Source: Elmis aenea (taxonomy: Eukaryota > Arthropoda > Insecta > Coleoptera > Elmidae). Taken from it: a DNA stretch of 64,000 bases. The stretch spans positions 29,577,466-29,641,465 of the forward strand of contig OX393577.1 in NCBI GenBank assembly GCA_947652605.1, given 5' to 3'. How positions within the stretch are numbered: position 1 is the stretch's first letter; each line of letters begins with the position of its first letter. Under the pieces are notes generated by a model. It saw nothing but the letters and a program-made list of their open reading frames with translations. It did no database searches and was not told the origin of the DNA. The position numbers and the translations under genes were made by a program. Shown here piece after piece: positions 12,285 to 24,720 of this stretch.

Positions 12285-12980
12285 ACCGCTCGTGGCAAAA
12301 GATAAAATTATAACTTTATTGCTTTTTTTTTCTTTCAATTGTTTCAAATTACCGCTGTCTACCTTCATAGCCTACTCGAAAATATTACGTTGCCCTAAAA
12401 ATTAATAATAAAATCGCGATATCTCGGAAAATATAAATTTTTGGTGAAAAACAGCCAAAATGTTTTAGAAAGACAATTAAATTTTCTATAGAACTGTGTA
12501 AAAAAATAGTGGGTGTTGTAAAAAAAAAATAGTTATTGATGTTTAAAGTTTTACAAGTGTGACCAAGCGTAAAAAACGCCCTGTATAATATTTTAAAAAG
12601 GTAGGTGTGACAAAGTGTTAAATAATTATTGTTAATCTTATCTTCAAGCGAATTTTTTCAGACTTTAAAATTTTTAAATGTTGAAAATTTTTGAAAGTAC
12701 TGTATTTTCACGAAAACGGTTGACTTTAGACCCATACAACCTTATACATTTTTTGAATTACATTTAAAGAGGAATCCAAAAATGTAAAAATAGACAGGGT
12801 GTTCAATAAGAAAAAGTATAACTTTGATATGCCACTCTTTTTTGGAGTACCCTCTATGTTTGAAAATATTTTTAAAATGTAGCCCTTATGAACTTACATC
12901 ATCTAACTGGGACAGAATATATTATGCCGTTTCGCCATAAAACTCTGTAGCGTCGGTCGTGACTCACCCTGTATACCATG
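12285..12980. mobile_element. Solo, diverged arm of the mariner-like TA-CAGGG family
   Basis: From about 12285 to 12805 it parallels the right arm of the element at 31733-33865. Shared stretches include 'attacgttgcccta', 'aaaatcgcgatatctcgg' and 'gaggaatccaaaaat'. It contains CGCCCTGTATA and ACAGGGTGTTC motifs. The sequence continues to 12965 with another ACTCACCCTGTATA end. No partner arm is present, so this is a composite of truncated arms. Confidence 0.6.
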
Positions 12981-13180
12981 CTTATTTTTTTTGTGATTTA
13001 TAATTCCCATATTATTTTATTGATTTTTTGTGCTACAACTCTTTGCGAACGTATAAACGCCGCTTCTGAATGATTATATCACTGCCATCGCTGTTATCGC
13101 TCTCTGAATAATTGCAACAACAACTATCAAATTATCTAAATAAAGCTCTTTATTTCCGCTATCTTTTTCAATTGTAAAAG

Positions 13181-13436
13181 ATGAAAATTTCAAAATATTA
13201 TAAGGATATGGGGAGCTTATCATACGATCTAATAACTGATAGGCAGAAGAACATGCCTTGGCAACAGTTAGATATGGAGAATAACGAACGAATCGTTAGG
13301 GTGATCGATAAGTGCTGGCAGAAAAAAAAAACGATTAATAGATTCCCGATCGATAAACGCTGGCAGAAAAAGCCGATCAACAGGCTTCCGGTTGATAAGC
13401 GTTGGAAGCAAAAAACCTATTAATAGGCTTCCTGCA
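13181..13436 (+). repeat. Imperfect 42-45 bp tandem repeat with an 80-codon reading frame
   Basis: About three and a half copies of a 42-45 bp unit run from about 13300, each reading like GATAARCGCTGGCAGAAAAAG. The first two are in frame within an 80-codon frame starting at 13181 and give IDKCWQKK and IDKRWQKK followed by NR-x-P. A one-base insertion in the third copy causes the stop. No homologous protein family is recognised. It could be a degenerate coding repeat or a minisatellite whose unit happens to be near a multiple of three. Confidence 0.45.
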
Positions 13437-13449
13437 GGTTAAGTGTTAA

Positions 13450-15790
13450 GTCGACCCAAAAAATAAATGAAGTAATTTCACATTGGTGATAAAAAATATT
13501 TAAAACATTATTGCAAAGTGAATAGATCAAAGTAAATTATTGTCACAATCAAGTTTACTTAAACTTACTTAACTTTGAGTCATTGAGAATGTGTTTTATA
13601 CGACTTAATTTTAATTTTCTCATAAGCAAGTCATTTTTTCATCAAAATAATTTAATTTAATAAATGTTACGATTCATTTAGGCTCAAAATAATACATTTG
13701 TTGAGGCCTATTTAAAACCTTTAAAATATCTAAGTATATTTTTTAAAGTACCTGTCTGAAAAAATCAAAGGGGCGCATAATTTAACTTCTTTAATAAGAT
13801 GGCACTGGTTGTATATAAAAAAATATCATTAGTAACAATGTCTTACGAATTCGAATTGTTTACATTGACAAAACAATAATTAACACACCGCTTAGTACTA
13901 ACCATACCACTTAAAAACAAATATGCCAATGGCAAATATCAAATAAAGTACAAAAAAAACTCGGAAAATTAAAAAAAGAGACGAACATTCTTGGTTCGTA
14001 AACAAGACCCAAAAAATATTGGATGACAATTTTTACGAGAAATTCATATCTGTATTCCACTGTTATATGTGTATAAAATTTGAGAAGAATGCAATTAAAA
14101 CAATATTAGACTATTGCCACACAAAATACCATAACAACGACATATTTGGTGTTTTAATATTAGCGATATTTATCTTATCCCAGAATTTATATTAAAACAT
14201 CATTAGTTTAAGTTAATATTCCGTAGTAAAATGGTTATTTAGTTAACGAAATACGTAGAAGTGTAAACTATTGTAATGTTACAATAAGGTACTTAATTCG
14301 AACTCAGTTTGCATTAATGGAAATTTTTTGTTACGTATAATGACAGTTGGTTTTATCCTGGGAATTTTCATAACATTACTGTAATAAAGCGACTGTGCTG
14401 TGAACGAGCAGCGGTGTGAACAAATTCACAAATTTTAACAGCAAAATGGTGTGCATTTGTCCACAAAATCATGATCGCAGTCTCGTTGCACAAAAAACCT
14501 TTTTACTGAATTCACTTAGTGGAAATGTAATCGCTTAACGTTCAAAGTGTGTCTGATAATTAATAATAAAGCTCTGTAATTAAATTTACGAACTAATCTA
14601 TTAAATACTCCTATCATTTAATAAAATGGGAAATGTTTGCAGATATTAAAATGAAGCAAAAAGCTTAGTACTATTTAATTAATTGCAACAAGCAAAGATT
14701 ACTGTAAAATGAGTTATTCATAGCAAATGTAAATGGATTGTAAGGGAGAGGATCTTCTTCAATAAATACGTGAAAATTATTCTCAATGTAATGATTTATT
14801 GATTTTATCAGCAAGTCTGTAGCAAATACAAGGTAATATATTATTAAGATAATAAAGTTAGATATTACCATTGTATTAATGCTTTAATTTCCTCGAGATT
14901 AGATCACTTTAGTTATTATTCTCGTGTTCCGTTTTTCTACCATGATTTGTATATTTATTTACTTTTCTAAACAAGTTTACACAAAAGCTGTAAGAAATTG
15001 TAAACCTGACTCTCACATCTCCAAAACTAAGGATAATGTGTAAATTATAACAAGTTCGTGCGGTTAAGGCTTTTGTTTATAATATAAATAACAAATTTCT
15101 TAATAATTTAACTACGCAAAAATATAAATATAGCTTCAAATTGATTTTTCTTATTTGTGCACAATGTACACGTTTTTGGTTAACATTCATACTAACAGTG
15201 TAACAACACTAGTCTTTAGTCTTTATTAATCTGACCATCCTCTTACTTTAAACAGTTCATGCGAGCACCATGTTCTTCATGAATCGTAGACTCTGAAGAT
15301 TTTATATCACTGAAAATTACAAGCCCAGTAAAAAATTAAAAACACCTATTTTGAAATTCAGTTATTATAACAGGTATTCAAAGTTAAAAACTACATTCAT
15401 AATAAAAAAACCTTTTCACACAGTAAAATATTAAACGCAATTAAAAAAATGCACCCCCTCATTAAATAAAGTAAATTCACAGTAAATTCAGAATTAAAAA
15501 AATTAATACACACCGTAAAACGGTTTATTTCACAGTAAATAAATTGACATGTGAAGTATATCACGTCAGTTACTTTTAATCATAGCTTTTAATTTAGGTC
15601 AGGTTAGGTTTAAATAAATTCAAAGTTTTGACATTTGAAATTGTACAGAAATGGTCATTAGCTAACGCAAATACATTGAAAACAATATTGAAGTGTCCAA
15701 AAATAATATTAGGGACATGGAAAGCTGCCTGTAATTGGGTAAAAGAAAATAAGAGTAGAAATGTTAAGAAGATGAAATATTGTATTATCT
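13450..15790. other. Unannotated AT-rich stretch
   Basis: No recognisable exon, RNA or TE termini. Short frames near 15594-15836 on both strands overlap the left end of the piggyBac element and carry no domain. Confidence 0.4.
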
Positions 15791-16181
15791 TAAAATCTTT
15801 TAACCCTAAACCTACCAAGGTGTGCTTTTGAGGCACATTTGATTTTAATACCGTACGTATTTCATAAATTAACTTGTTGATAGACTAGAGGTTTTATGTA
15901 TTCTCAATTACAGCTATTTAACATATAATGGTGTCAAATAAATTTAGAAATATTTTTTCTTTTTTACAAAAAAATAATAAACTTGATTTACCAACACGTC
16001 CTACCAAGGTGTCCCTCCGCTCAGAGGCACATATCTATTTATACATATAGTTGATGTAAATAACTGCGAAATGTAATTATTTTACTTCATTGTAGTTTAT
16101 TTAGTAAACATACAAACAAAATATGCATATACAGAGAACATTATAAAATATTAAAAAACTAAAAATATTACAAAATAAATT

Positions 16182-16722
16182 TTATTGTTGTTTTTGACAG
16201 TTTTTGCACGTAAGTATTTTTACTGCATGCTCACCACAGACTGTTTGTTTACATGTTCCACAACACTGTATTGATATCCTGCTCTTTTTTGAAGGGCAAA
16301 TATAACAGCGCTTTTTTTTTTAAATTGTGGAACAGATTCTTCCTGTTCTGGAGCTTGGTTTAGTGTAGTTTGGATCAAAGAAATGTGACTTTTATACAAT
16401 CCGCTAAGACTACGCCTTTCTATTACGAGTTCTGTTGCTAATTCACGTAAGAAAATATTTCGAAGTTTATGTTTCTTGGAAATATTCCAATCTGGATGGA
16501 TATTTTTCCCGATAACTAGCGATGCTATCCCACAAGCGTCAATCATAATAAAAAAAAAGTTAAAGGCCACCTATTAGTTTTTCGTTTCACAGTATATGCA
16601 TGTCTGATCAAAAGTGTCGACTCCACCTTTTGTGGAGTTGTAGTACGTATTTATTTCAGATTTGTTTTTATTTTCCACATCAACAGTGTTGTCATGATGC
16701 ATCGTGGATAATAGTATGACAC
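16182..16722 (-). pseudogene. piggyBac transposase, 3' fragment
   Basis: Read on the minus strand it gives STMHHDN, then YNSTKGGVDTFDQ (the motif holding the last catalytic aspartate of piggyBac transposases). An NRWPLTFFF-like stretch and an Ile-Asp-Ala-Cys-Gly-Ile-Ala helix follow. After a frameshift at the homopolymer near 16311-16322 comes a C-terminal cysteine-rich domain starting CYICPSKK and containing CCGTCKQTVCGEH and CKNC. It ends at a stop at 16182-16184. At least two frame changes and loss of the N-terminal half make it non-functional. Confidence 0.85.
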
Positions 16723-16739
16723 AACGTTTTTTTTTTTTG

Positions 16740-17150
16740 GTACATAGGATACCATAGTCATTGCAAGACTGAAAAACACATCTAAGCTATATCACAGCCT
16801 AAGAAAGTCGTTCATAGGGAAAAGGGAGATTGCAGAGGAGACTAAAGTAACAGTATACAAAACTGTATTCGTACCAACACTCACTTTTGGATGTGAAACC
16901 TGGGTTCTAACACTGACCATGAAGAGCAAAATACAGGCCATGGAGATGAAATATCTGCGAAAGTAGCTGGGGTCACCAGAATGGACAAAATAAGGAATAC
17001 GGAAATAAGAAAACGACTGAAGGTCGAACTTATATTAAAAATAATTGAAGACCGACAGCTCAAATGGCTTGGACATCTAATCAGGCTAGGAAACGAAAGA
17101 CCCGCTAAACAAACATGGGAAGCAAGATGCACACTCATGCAGAAGGGTTT
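16740..17150 (+). pseudogene. Non-LTR retrotransposon (LINE) reverse transcriptase C-terminal fragment
   Basis: The plus strand encodes KVTVYKTVFVPTLTFGCETW, then MKSKIQAMEMKYLRK. After a frameshift near 16966 it continues VAGVTRMDKIRNTEIRK and LKWLGHLIRLGNERPAKQTW. This is the conserved region after the reverse transcriptase domain of insect LINEs (RTE/Jockey-like; clade not resolved). It is 5'-truncated and frameshifted, and sits inside the piggyBac element. Confidence 0.85.
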
Positions 17151-17309
17151 CTAGAATATTCAACTAGCACGGAAAGCATTTACTAATAGAGGCACGCCCT
17201 CTAGAACATAATTCCAGTAATTTTTGGGTCCCCCCTCGTATGTGCCTCTGAGGCACACCTTGGTAGGACACGTTACAAAAAGACCTTGGTAGGATGCGGG
17301 TTAAAAGAA

Positions 17310-18270
17310 TTCTTCCACACCGTATCTTAAGCGTTTTACATTCGATCCATCACAACATTCAAATCTTTTTGTCGAAATGATGGATTGGACATTGAAACTG
17401 TTGGAAATATTTCCTTACACCGGGTATTAAAAAATATATCATTATTAACCAGTGTTTTAAGTAAATTACAGCAGTGTCCAAAACTGAAAAACTCGAATTT
17501 TTCATAAATGCATTAATTTTTTAAAGAATATACAAGCTACAAGAGCAAATTTTTCACGATTTACCTATTACTGCTTAAATATGACAATCTTTACCCAACT
17601 TAAATATTTTTATATATCACTTTTATAATTAATTTAAACACATTTTCGATTAGTTTGGCTGTTAAGCAAAGTTGTTCAAAATTTACAGTCTGGCAGCCTA
17701 ACCTTTGCGAACGTAACAGATGCTGAGAACATTAAAGAACACTTTGCATGTACGTTCGATAAAATTTCAAGGGATTTAGATGTTTTTTTTTTAGCCCAAA
17801 ATAACGATAAATAATTGAGTAAGTAACTAAGTAGTTCTCCGTATACTAGCTTTCCCATGTATGAAGAAATATCGTAAATATTTGTTAAATTTTAATATTT
17901 ATGAAAATTTAGAACAGGTCCGAAGGGAAAACAAGAAAAACAGAACGATGCAAATAATAGCAGTAATAAAACACGAATGATCTCCAATAATTTGATATTT
18001 TAATTCCGTTTTATTTCACATTTGTGCGTTGTGTAAACATGAAATTATCATTCCAACCGAATTAATTGCAAAACGAATTGATTAATCGCGATAACAAATG
18101 GGTACCGAATGAAATGTTTCTAAATTAAACGAACTGTTTTGTCTCTAAAACCATGTAATAGTTTTATATTTTGATTATTTTTTTATAATATGTACATTTA
18201 TTACAAGCAATTCTTATTTTTATCGTTTTACGTCTGATTCTTTTAAAATACAATAAAAAAGATAGCTTTC
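17310..18270. other. Unannotated AT-rich stretch
   Basis: No exon, RNA gene or repeat structure recognised. Confidence 0.4.
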
Positions 18271-18276
18271 AATATA

Positions 18277-19354
18277 CAGGGTGTTTCTGAACGATGTAGC
18301 ATAATTTCTACTGGTGAATCTACATTGAAAAATAGGACGATTTAGCCCATCATGCCTTATAGAAAGTTGCATCGTTGCTAAGTTACAGCCCCATGAAGAG
18401 GGGATGAAAAATTGTTGTTTTATTGATAAATCAAGAACGCTTTGACCTACAACATTTATATTTGGCACGTATTCTACTTCTACAATAGGCAAGCGTGTTC
18501 TTATGCATAAGTTTGAGCGAAATCCCACCATAGGGGGCGCTACAATCGATAATAGCAGATAAATAACCTGCTGTTTTTTTTTTTGTCGATCGTAATTTCA
18601 ATTTTTTATTGTAACAGTCGGTTAGGTAGGTCTAAAATGTACATTTTTAGTAACCTAAAGTTTTTTGATAGGAGCCATCGTTTTGGAGAAAAACTCGATT
18701 TTATTAAAATATAACTCTGAGATTTATTGAAAGTATTTAACAAAAACTAGTTTACTGTGAATTAACAAACAAAACAAATGTAGTCAGATATCATATTTTC
18801 GTTTATTGTTACAATCATTTTTAGTTGTGTTAGTTATTTTTATGTTTTATATTAGTTATTTATTATGTCCAGTTTTATTTGTATAAAACATGATTTTGTT
18901 AAATATTTTCAATAAATCTCAGAGTTATATTTTAATAAAATCGAGTTTTTCTCCAAAACGATGGCTCCTATCAAAAAACTTTAAGTTACTAAAAATGTAC
19001 ATTTTAGACCTACCTATCCGACTGTTACAATAAAAAATTGAAATTACCATCGACAAAAAAAAACAGCAGGTGTTTTCTCTGCTATTATCGATTGGTGCGC
19101 CCCCTATGGTGGGATTTCGCTCAAACTTATGCATAAGAACACGCTTGCCTATTGTAGAATACGTGCCAAATATAAATGTTGTAGGTCAAAGCGTTCTTGA
19201 TTTATCAATAAAACAACAATTTTTCATCCCCTCTTCATGGGGCTGTAACTTAGCAACGATGCAACTTTCTATGAGGCATGATGGGCTAAATCGTCCTATT
19301 TTTCAATGTAGATTCACCAGTAGAGATTATGCTACATCGTTCAGAAACACTCTG
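18277..19354. mobile_element. Long-armed TA-flanked inverted-repeat element, 1.08 kb
   Basis: The element begins CAGGGTGTTTCTGAACGATG and ends in its near-perfect inverted complement (CATCGTTCAGAAACACTCTG), flanked by TA on both sides. Arms run 18277-18733 and 18907-19354 with a 173-bp loop. The TA duplication and CAGGGTG ends match Tc1/mariner-like non-autonomous elements. Mirror-image reading frames of about 100 codons occur in both arms and are by-products of the palindrome. Confidence 0.8.
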
Positions 19355-19399
19355 TATAACTCAATAAAAAATATACGTTTATATTCTTGCAATTAAGTA

Positions 19400-20980
19400 A
19401 CAAAAAAGCTTTGCAGTCTACTTTAGTGAAAAATAATCTTGTTTTATTAAATAATAAACATATTACAAGTATTCGTGTAAAGTTTACTCTGCAAACTAAT
19501 AAAACGGAGAGGCGGAAAAGCGAAGCATCACGATAGCATAAAATATTTGATTACTTCGCAGTTTTTCATACACCAGCGTATAAAATTTCAGCCTCAAATT
19601 CTAAGTAGGTAAATATGAAACACTAAACCGGTAAAATGTTTTATTTTTCAAATAATTTGATATGACACCTTTAGGTCAAAACTTTTAAGTTGAAATCTTA
19701 ATGTGATTTCAAGCTGGTCGAATCGAAATTAAAACCTTTCGCAGGGACTTCGTAAACTACTGTTTGCTTTTCTTTTAATAGAAAGAAATAGTCTATTTGC
19801 ATTTTTTGTTTGTTTTAAACGTCATTCAATAACAAAGAAAATTCAATTTAGTTAGAAAGAGCCAAACGACGGGAATATTACGGTTTACAATTGAAGATGA
19901 TAATACGTGTTTAATAACTACTTGCCAAACGGGCAATCACACAAAAACCATAAAGAGGAAAATAGAATTTTTGATGATATGGTCAGTTAGTTTCAGTTTA
20001 GATGAGGTTGTTAGCGGCAACGTTAATATTAATGGTCATATGTTGCGGCAGCTGTAATATTACACTGGGATCTCTCACAAGTTGCAGGGCTGTTTAATTA
20101 GGAAACATTTGCATTTGATGTTGATATAAAGCACTATGAAATGCAATTTGTAAGTGTCAATGGGAAATTTAATTACAGAACTTTAACAAAGCGACATGCA
20201 AAAGTAGATGGCGGCAGATGCCCATTTTACACACAAATAAAAATTTTAAAGTAACGTGCAACCGCTCAAAAGGAGAAAATCTTTTCATATTTACTCAAAG
20301 ATTGAATGAGGGTAGACAGCAACACTCTTTGTCAAAATAACGAAGGTAAATGATGGATGGTTAAAAAAAGGACATGAAAAATACATTTAAATTAAGAGGA
20401 GAATATCGCTATCCTGTCCTAAAGCATCACTAAGCGGTTTGATTTGCTTTATAAAAAATATAAATTAACATTCAATTGATGTATTAGTACGCAATTTTAA
20501 GTTTTAATATTAAACTCTAATATGCACCTACTTTTCTTACTGAAATAAATATATTATAAATCACAAATTCTCTTTTCATAACACAATTACAAATTAACAT
20601 TTTTAAGTTTATTTTAAATGAGGTAATTCATTAAAAACAAAGCAAAGTTTCTAGACACAACAACGTCGTTAGCTGAAAATATTTTCTTTCCAACCAACAC
20701 GAATTATAATTAGACCAAAATGCCTGATTATGTGAACACTGTAAACTTCTTTTAGTACTGCTATTGCTAAATAAACTGGTGTGGCCAATAAATGATTTTC
20801 GCCATATATTATGTGTATTTTCGTATGTATGGTTGTGTATTTTTGAAAAAAAAAACTAGTATTTAAAATGCCGCTTCAGGCGTTCTAATTAACCTCATTT
20901 TCGTAAATAACTTCTGCCAACATGACGTAAATAATGTCTGTCAAAATGATGTTTGGTGTGAATGTTTATAACATACAACT
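19400..20980. other. Unannotated stretch
   Basis: Mostly AT-rich. The segment about 19980-20240 is less AT-biased and lacks repeats, so it could be conserved non-coding sequence, but nothing in it is decisive. Confidence 0.35.
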
Positions 20981-20989
20981 ACAGCGCTC

Positions 20990-21279
20990 TTAAAAAAAAC
21001 TTTTTTTTACAGAAATTTAAGTGTTGGGACAAACGGCATTTTACTAAAAAAAATATACTCTACATCTACAACGTACCAAAAAAGTAATAAAATTGTTGAA
21101 GCAGTTTTCGACAAAAAAAAATTGAAAATGTTGATTTTTAAATTATTTCGTAGTTTTAAAATTTGTCAAAAAAGTTATTAGTTTTTTTAATAACCAACAA
21201 AGGCTACAATCCTACATAAACAGAATATTTTCATCGTTTCTATGTAATTTTGAATTAACCTTGCAACGTGAACACCCTG
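20990..21279 (-). mobile_element. Solo arm of a TA-CAGGGTGTTCAC element
   Basis: Read on the minus strand the edge is CAGGGTGTTCACGTTGC preceded by TA. No partner arm was found to the left, so the inner limit is approximate. Confidence 0.4.
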
Positions 21280-21406
21280 TATGTTACTTATAGCTTGAAA
21301 AATCATATAAATGCACGCACTTTGTAAGATATTTTTAAAGGCTCTATTACTAATGTCAAAAATTTACAATTCTAACGTCTGAGCTTCTGACCCACCACGC
21401 GCACGC

Positions 21407-21427
21407 ACATACATACATACATACGGA
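21407..21427. repeat. CATA microsatellite
   Basis: Several consecutive cata units followed by CGGACGTCATCGCG, an arrangement often seen at retroelement tails. The following 21430-21720 segment has no recognisable coding. Confidence 0.6.
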
Positions 21428-21811
21428 CGTCATCGCGAAAATAGTCAAAAATAGGCCTGGTAGGCCTATATGGTATATTTTTGTCAAGTCAAACCGGGAC
21501 ACGACCACTTTTTCTCACCTTGTCTGTTACCTGAACCCGAACCAATTTCACAACAAAAGCAGTGGGAAACTTTTTTTTTAAGAATCCAGAAAACCGGCCA
21601 AGACATCAGGGCATAACTTTAAAACCGGAAGTGTCCCGGCCAAACCGGGACGTATGGTAAGACTCAAAACGGATTACGGGGACTTCAAAAGGTGTATATC
21701 TGGAATTCAAGCATTTTTCGCGATCATAAAACAGAATTTAATTGAACAATTGTTACGTGTTTATTTTTCTACGACCACTATTTTAAATAACTATTATTGT
21801 ACACTGAACAG

Positions 21812-22073
21812 CCTGCATGCATAGTAAGTGGGTTTTTACGCACGGTAAGCAAAAAGCACCGTTTTTTAGAAATCATCAACGTAGGCTCACGTCAACCATC
21901 CTGCATGCATAGGAAGTGGGTCTTTACGCACGGTAAGCAAAAAGCACCGTTTTTTTAGAAATCATCAACGTAGGCTCATGTCAAACCCAACCTGCATGCA
22001 TAGTAAGTGGGTCTTTACGCAGAGTAAGAAAAAAGCACACTTTTCTAGAAATGTCAAGGTAGACATGTCAATC
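21812..22073 (+). repeat. Three tandem copies of an ~88-91 bp repeat
   Basis: Units start at 21812, 21900 and 21991. Each reads CCTGCATGCATAGTAAGTGG, then ACGCACGGTAAGCAAAAAGC, TTTTAGAAAT and CAACGTAGGCTCACGTCAA. The third copy is the most diverged. A single further copy lies at 60651-60735. The motif has no coding capacity; its origin is unknown. Confidence 0.8.
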
Positions 22074-22091
22074 TTGATAGTTAACAACGTA

Positions 22092-22520
22092 CAGGGTGGG
22101 CAAATTTCGATGTTTTAATAGGGAATCTCGGTAACTATAAGAGGTATCAAAAAACGGACCGCGCATTCTCGAGCTCTTTTTTAGAGAAAAAGTTAATGGT
22201 AAAAACTAAAATTGGTTATCGTCTTTTGTTATCGAGTTATCGCCGATAACTCGATTTTTCGACTTTTCGTTTTATGACTATATTTTGCTTGTTCATGAAA
22301 ATAAACAAAAATAATTTTGACGTTCTACAAGCACTTTTTTGATAAGAATGCAGTGGCGTAGACAATTTTTCAACAAAAAAATCAAAATTTGAGTTGTGAC
22401 ATAAAGTTGTATTTTTTTAAATGGAACCCATAGTTTAAATTCCTTTTTTTTTCATTCCAAATATATAAGGGTTGATGTAGTTATTTTCAATAATACGCAA
22501 GTTACAAAGGTTTTTTAATT
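22092..22520 (+). mobile_element. Solo arm of a TA-CAGGGTGGGC element
   Basis: It begins TACAGGGTGGGCAAATTTCG. Farther in it shares 'aaatggaa.ccatag' and 'atataagggttg' with the arms of the element at 27037-28596. There is no opposite arm nearby. Confidence 0.5.
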
Positions 22521-22529
22521 TTTTTCTTT

Positions 22530-24280
22530 CAAGACAATTTAGTAGGCTGTGAAAACCAAAACAAAACAAGGTGTAAAACCTTTTAAAACTCATTTGGTAC
22601 AAGTTACGAAGGTTTTGTAATTTGTTGTTGTGATAAACATTATGAATATTTGAACATAAGATAAACTACATTACTGCAGATTCCGACTATATCTATTATC
22701 CTCGATCTATTCGTTTGCTTAAATCACGGGATCAAGTTGACTTGATTATACACTTCTATATTTATTACTGAATGCTCAAGTTTGCTCTCATTAAATACTA
22801 ATTTACACTTATTGCTTTATCTTTAAACTTTAGTAGAGAATTCGTTGACAATCCCCTTAAATATTAATTTCAGCATTCCGTCGATAGAACATCAAGAACA
22901 TTTATAATAAACCCTAAAGATTTCTAAATTTTTTAATCGTCTACTTATTTACATTTTTGATTATGGAAAACGTACAAATGCAATAAAATTGGCAAAACGA
23001 TTTTCGGATACCTAAAGGTTTTAGTGTAAATAAATGTTTGTCCTTGTGTTCTATTAACCTTATTAATTAGGATTACGAGGGATAAAAAACAGATTACCCG
23101 TGGAAATAACGATCCAGCAAAAATCGATTTGATTCAGATTAAAGTTCGCCAAACTTCTTGCTAATTTTAATTTCGTTCTTTGATTTCATTTCGTATTAAA
23201 AAAGACTTTCACGATCGTTTTAAAGTTTAGCGGTATTTTAACCTCCTCATTAATATGATTCGTAAAATTTGATAATAAATGAAAAATATCTAAAACACAT
23301 ATTATCGTAAATTCTTATTATACATCTTTACTAAACAAATTTTACTTTAAAAATTGTTTTTGGAAGCATCTCCTTAGCAACAACTTAACAACGTTACATT
23401 TCACCCATCTTAGTCGTCCCAACAAACAATTGTTTTTTAACATTAATTATAAGTTACATTATTTAAGGCAACTTCTTGGAAACCAAAAGAACAACGCGGA
23501 CAGAATTGCAATTTGTGGAGTTAAGCGTCGGTAAAATATTCATCTTGCTCCTGTCTTAAATATATCCAACCTTAATTAAACTTGGGAAAAAGTTGTTTAA
23601 AAGCTTTTGGACTACCAAACTGGTCTGGAAAACCAAGTGGCTTGTTTGCATACAAATTTGAGCAATAATCTGCTTTAATTATTGATGTTAATAATGTATT
23701 ATAATATCAAAGTTTTACTTTCAGTGCAAATGATCTAAAAATTACAACTGAATCTCTGTTTTAGCACTAAATTTAAAAATTGTGAAAATACAAAGAACTT
23801 TGCTGAATGCTAAGGGAGCGCTAATGCTGTTTGTGTCTTTTTTGTTTTTAATTTATGTCTAGCCATCAAACTTGTGTTCGAGAAAATAAAAACACCAATT
23901 AATTATTTTGATCTTTGTTCGAGCTGAAGCAGGGTTGGAACGTAGTAAATTAAGCAATAAACTGTCAAAAACCACATGCACTATTACATTTATCACATGA
24001 GCTTATTTAGGTACTACTGAAAATACTTTTTCAACGTATTTAGAAACATCGAATGCCCTAAAAAGTAAATTATTTTTATTTTATAAATAAACCATACAAC
24101 ACAGAACATTATTTTAAAATAGTCCCTCGTCGAAACATTTACGAAGGAACAAAACAATACAAATCTAATGATGTAAATAAAATCCTCTATAAATTATCCC
24201 GATTTTAACTGTTATGTTAGCTACGAAAGTTACAGTTCACTGTATAAATACATTTGATTTAACGAGGAAGAACAAAAACT
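22530..24280. other. Unannotated AT-rich stretch
   Basis: No exon, RNA or TE termini recognised. Confidence 0.4.
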
Positions 24281-24283
24281 TAC

Positions 24284-24720
24284 CATAATTGGTGCAGTTA
24301 AGGTGCAACCACATCTAAATAGTGCAATAAGTTCGCGAACGAAAAGTTGCTTTTGCGCGAAAAAGTCTACATAATTTGTAACAATGTATGTTTGTTAGTA
24401 ATCGCGTAGATGTAATTAAAACATACGGTCAGATTGAACGCGAGCGCACACACACAAATCTTTTGATGTACCAACAACTGTCGGGTAATGTGTCGCGAGG
24501 CCCAAAATTGTGCGAATATGCGCACTTTCATGTCCAAATACTGAACACGAACTTCAGCATTCGCTAACATGTTCTCTACGAATGCTCAATTGGTGTGGAA
24601 GGGTTTGTGAGAACGAGCGAATGTATGATCGCTCGTGCTCACCAGGGAAGGTCATGATATGTTGTCCGGAACCGTATAAGATTTTTTCAAAAAATTTGCA
24701 CCATTTTACTTGCAAAGGAT
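24284..24720. other. Unassigned CG-richer segment with weak gene-like signals
   Basis: This segment is richer in CpG than its surroundings (TTCGCGAACG, GCGCGAAAAAG, GATCGCTCG). GGTGCAA near 24302 and TTGCACC near 24698 are inverted, as in a MITE, but no target duplication was found. On the minus strand at 24284-24314 an ATG-started ten-codon stretch ends at a strong donor (G|gtaagt) in the phase needed by the miple exon at 7046. Neither reading is secure. Confidence 0.2.

Larger units (their letters stand above)
15804..17300 (-). mobile_element. piggyBac-like element, defective, 1.5 kb
   Basis: The element is flanked by TTAA at 15800-15803 and 17301-17304, with ends CCCTAAACCTACC and CCCGCATCCTACC (read inward). 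The target TTAA and CCC ends are diagnostic of piggyBac. Near both ends the motif CCTACCAAGGTGTG with GAGGCACAT recurs (15811, 15999, and inverted near 17240-17294), a subterminal repeat. It contains a transposase pseudogene (minus strand) and a LINE fragment that occupies the place of the transposase 5' part. Confidence 0.85.

Noticed and set aside
15594..15836. Overlapping 80- and 67-codon frames on both strands
   Set aside because: They run into the piggyBac terminus and have no recognised domain.
16881..17138. 85-codon minus-strand frame
   Set aside because: This is the complement of the LINE reverse transcriptase fragment, which has clear homology on the plus strand.
18220..18531. 103-codon minus-strand frame and its plus-strand twin at 19070-19396
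   Set aside because: The two encode almost the same peptide because they lie in the opposite arms of one inverted-repeat element, and both run through the terminal repeats. No domain is recognisable.
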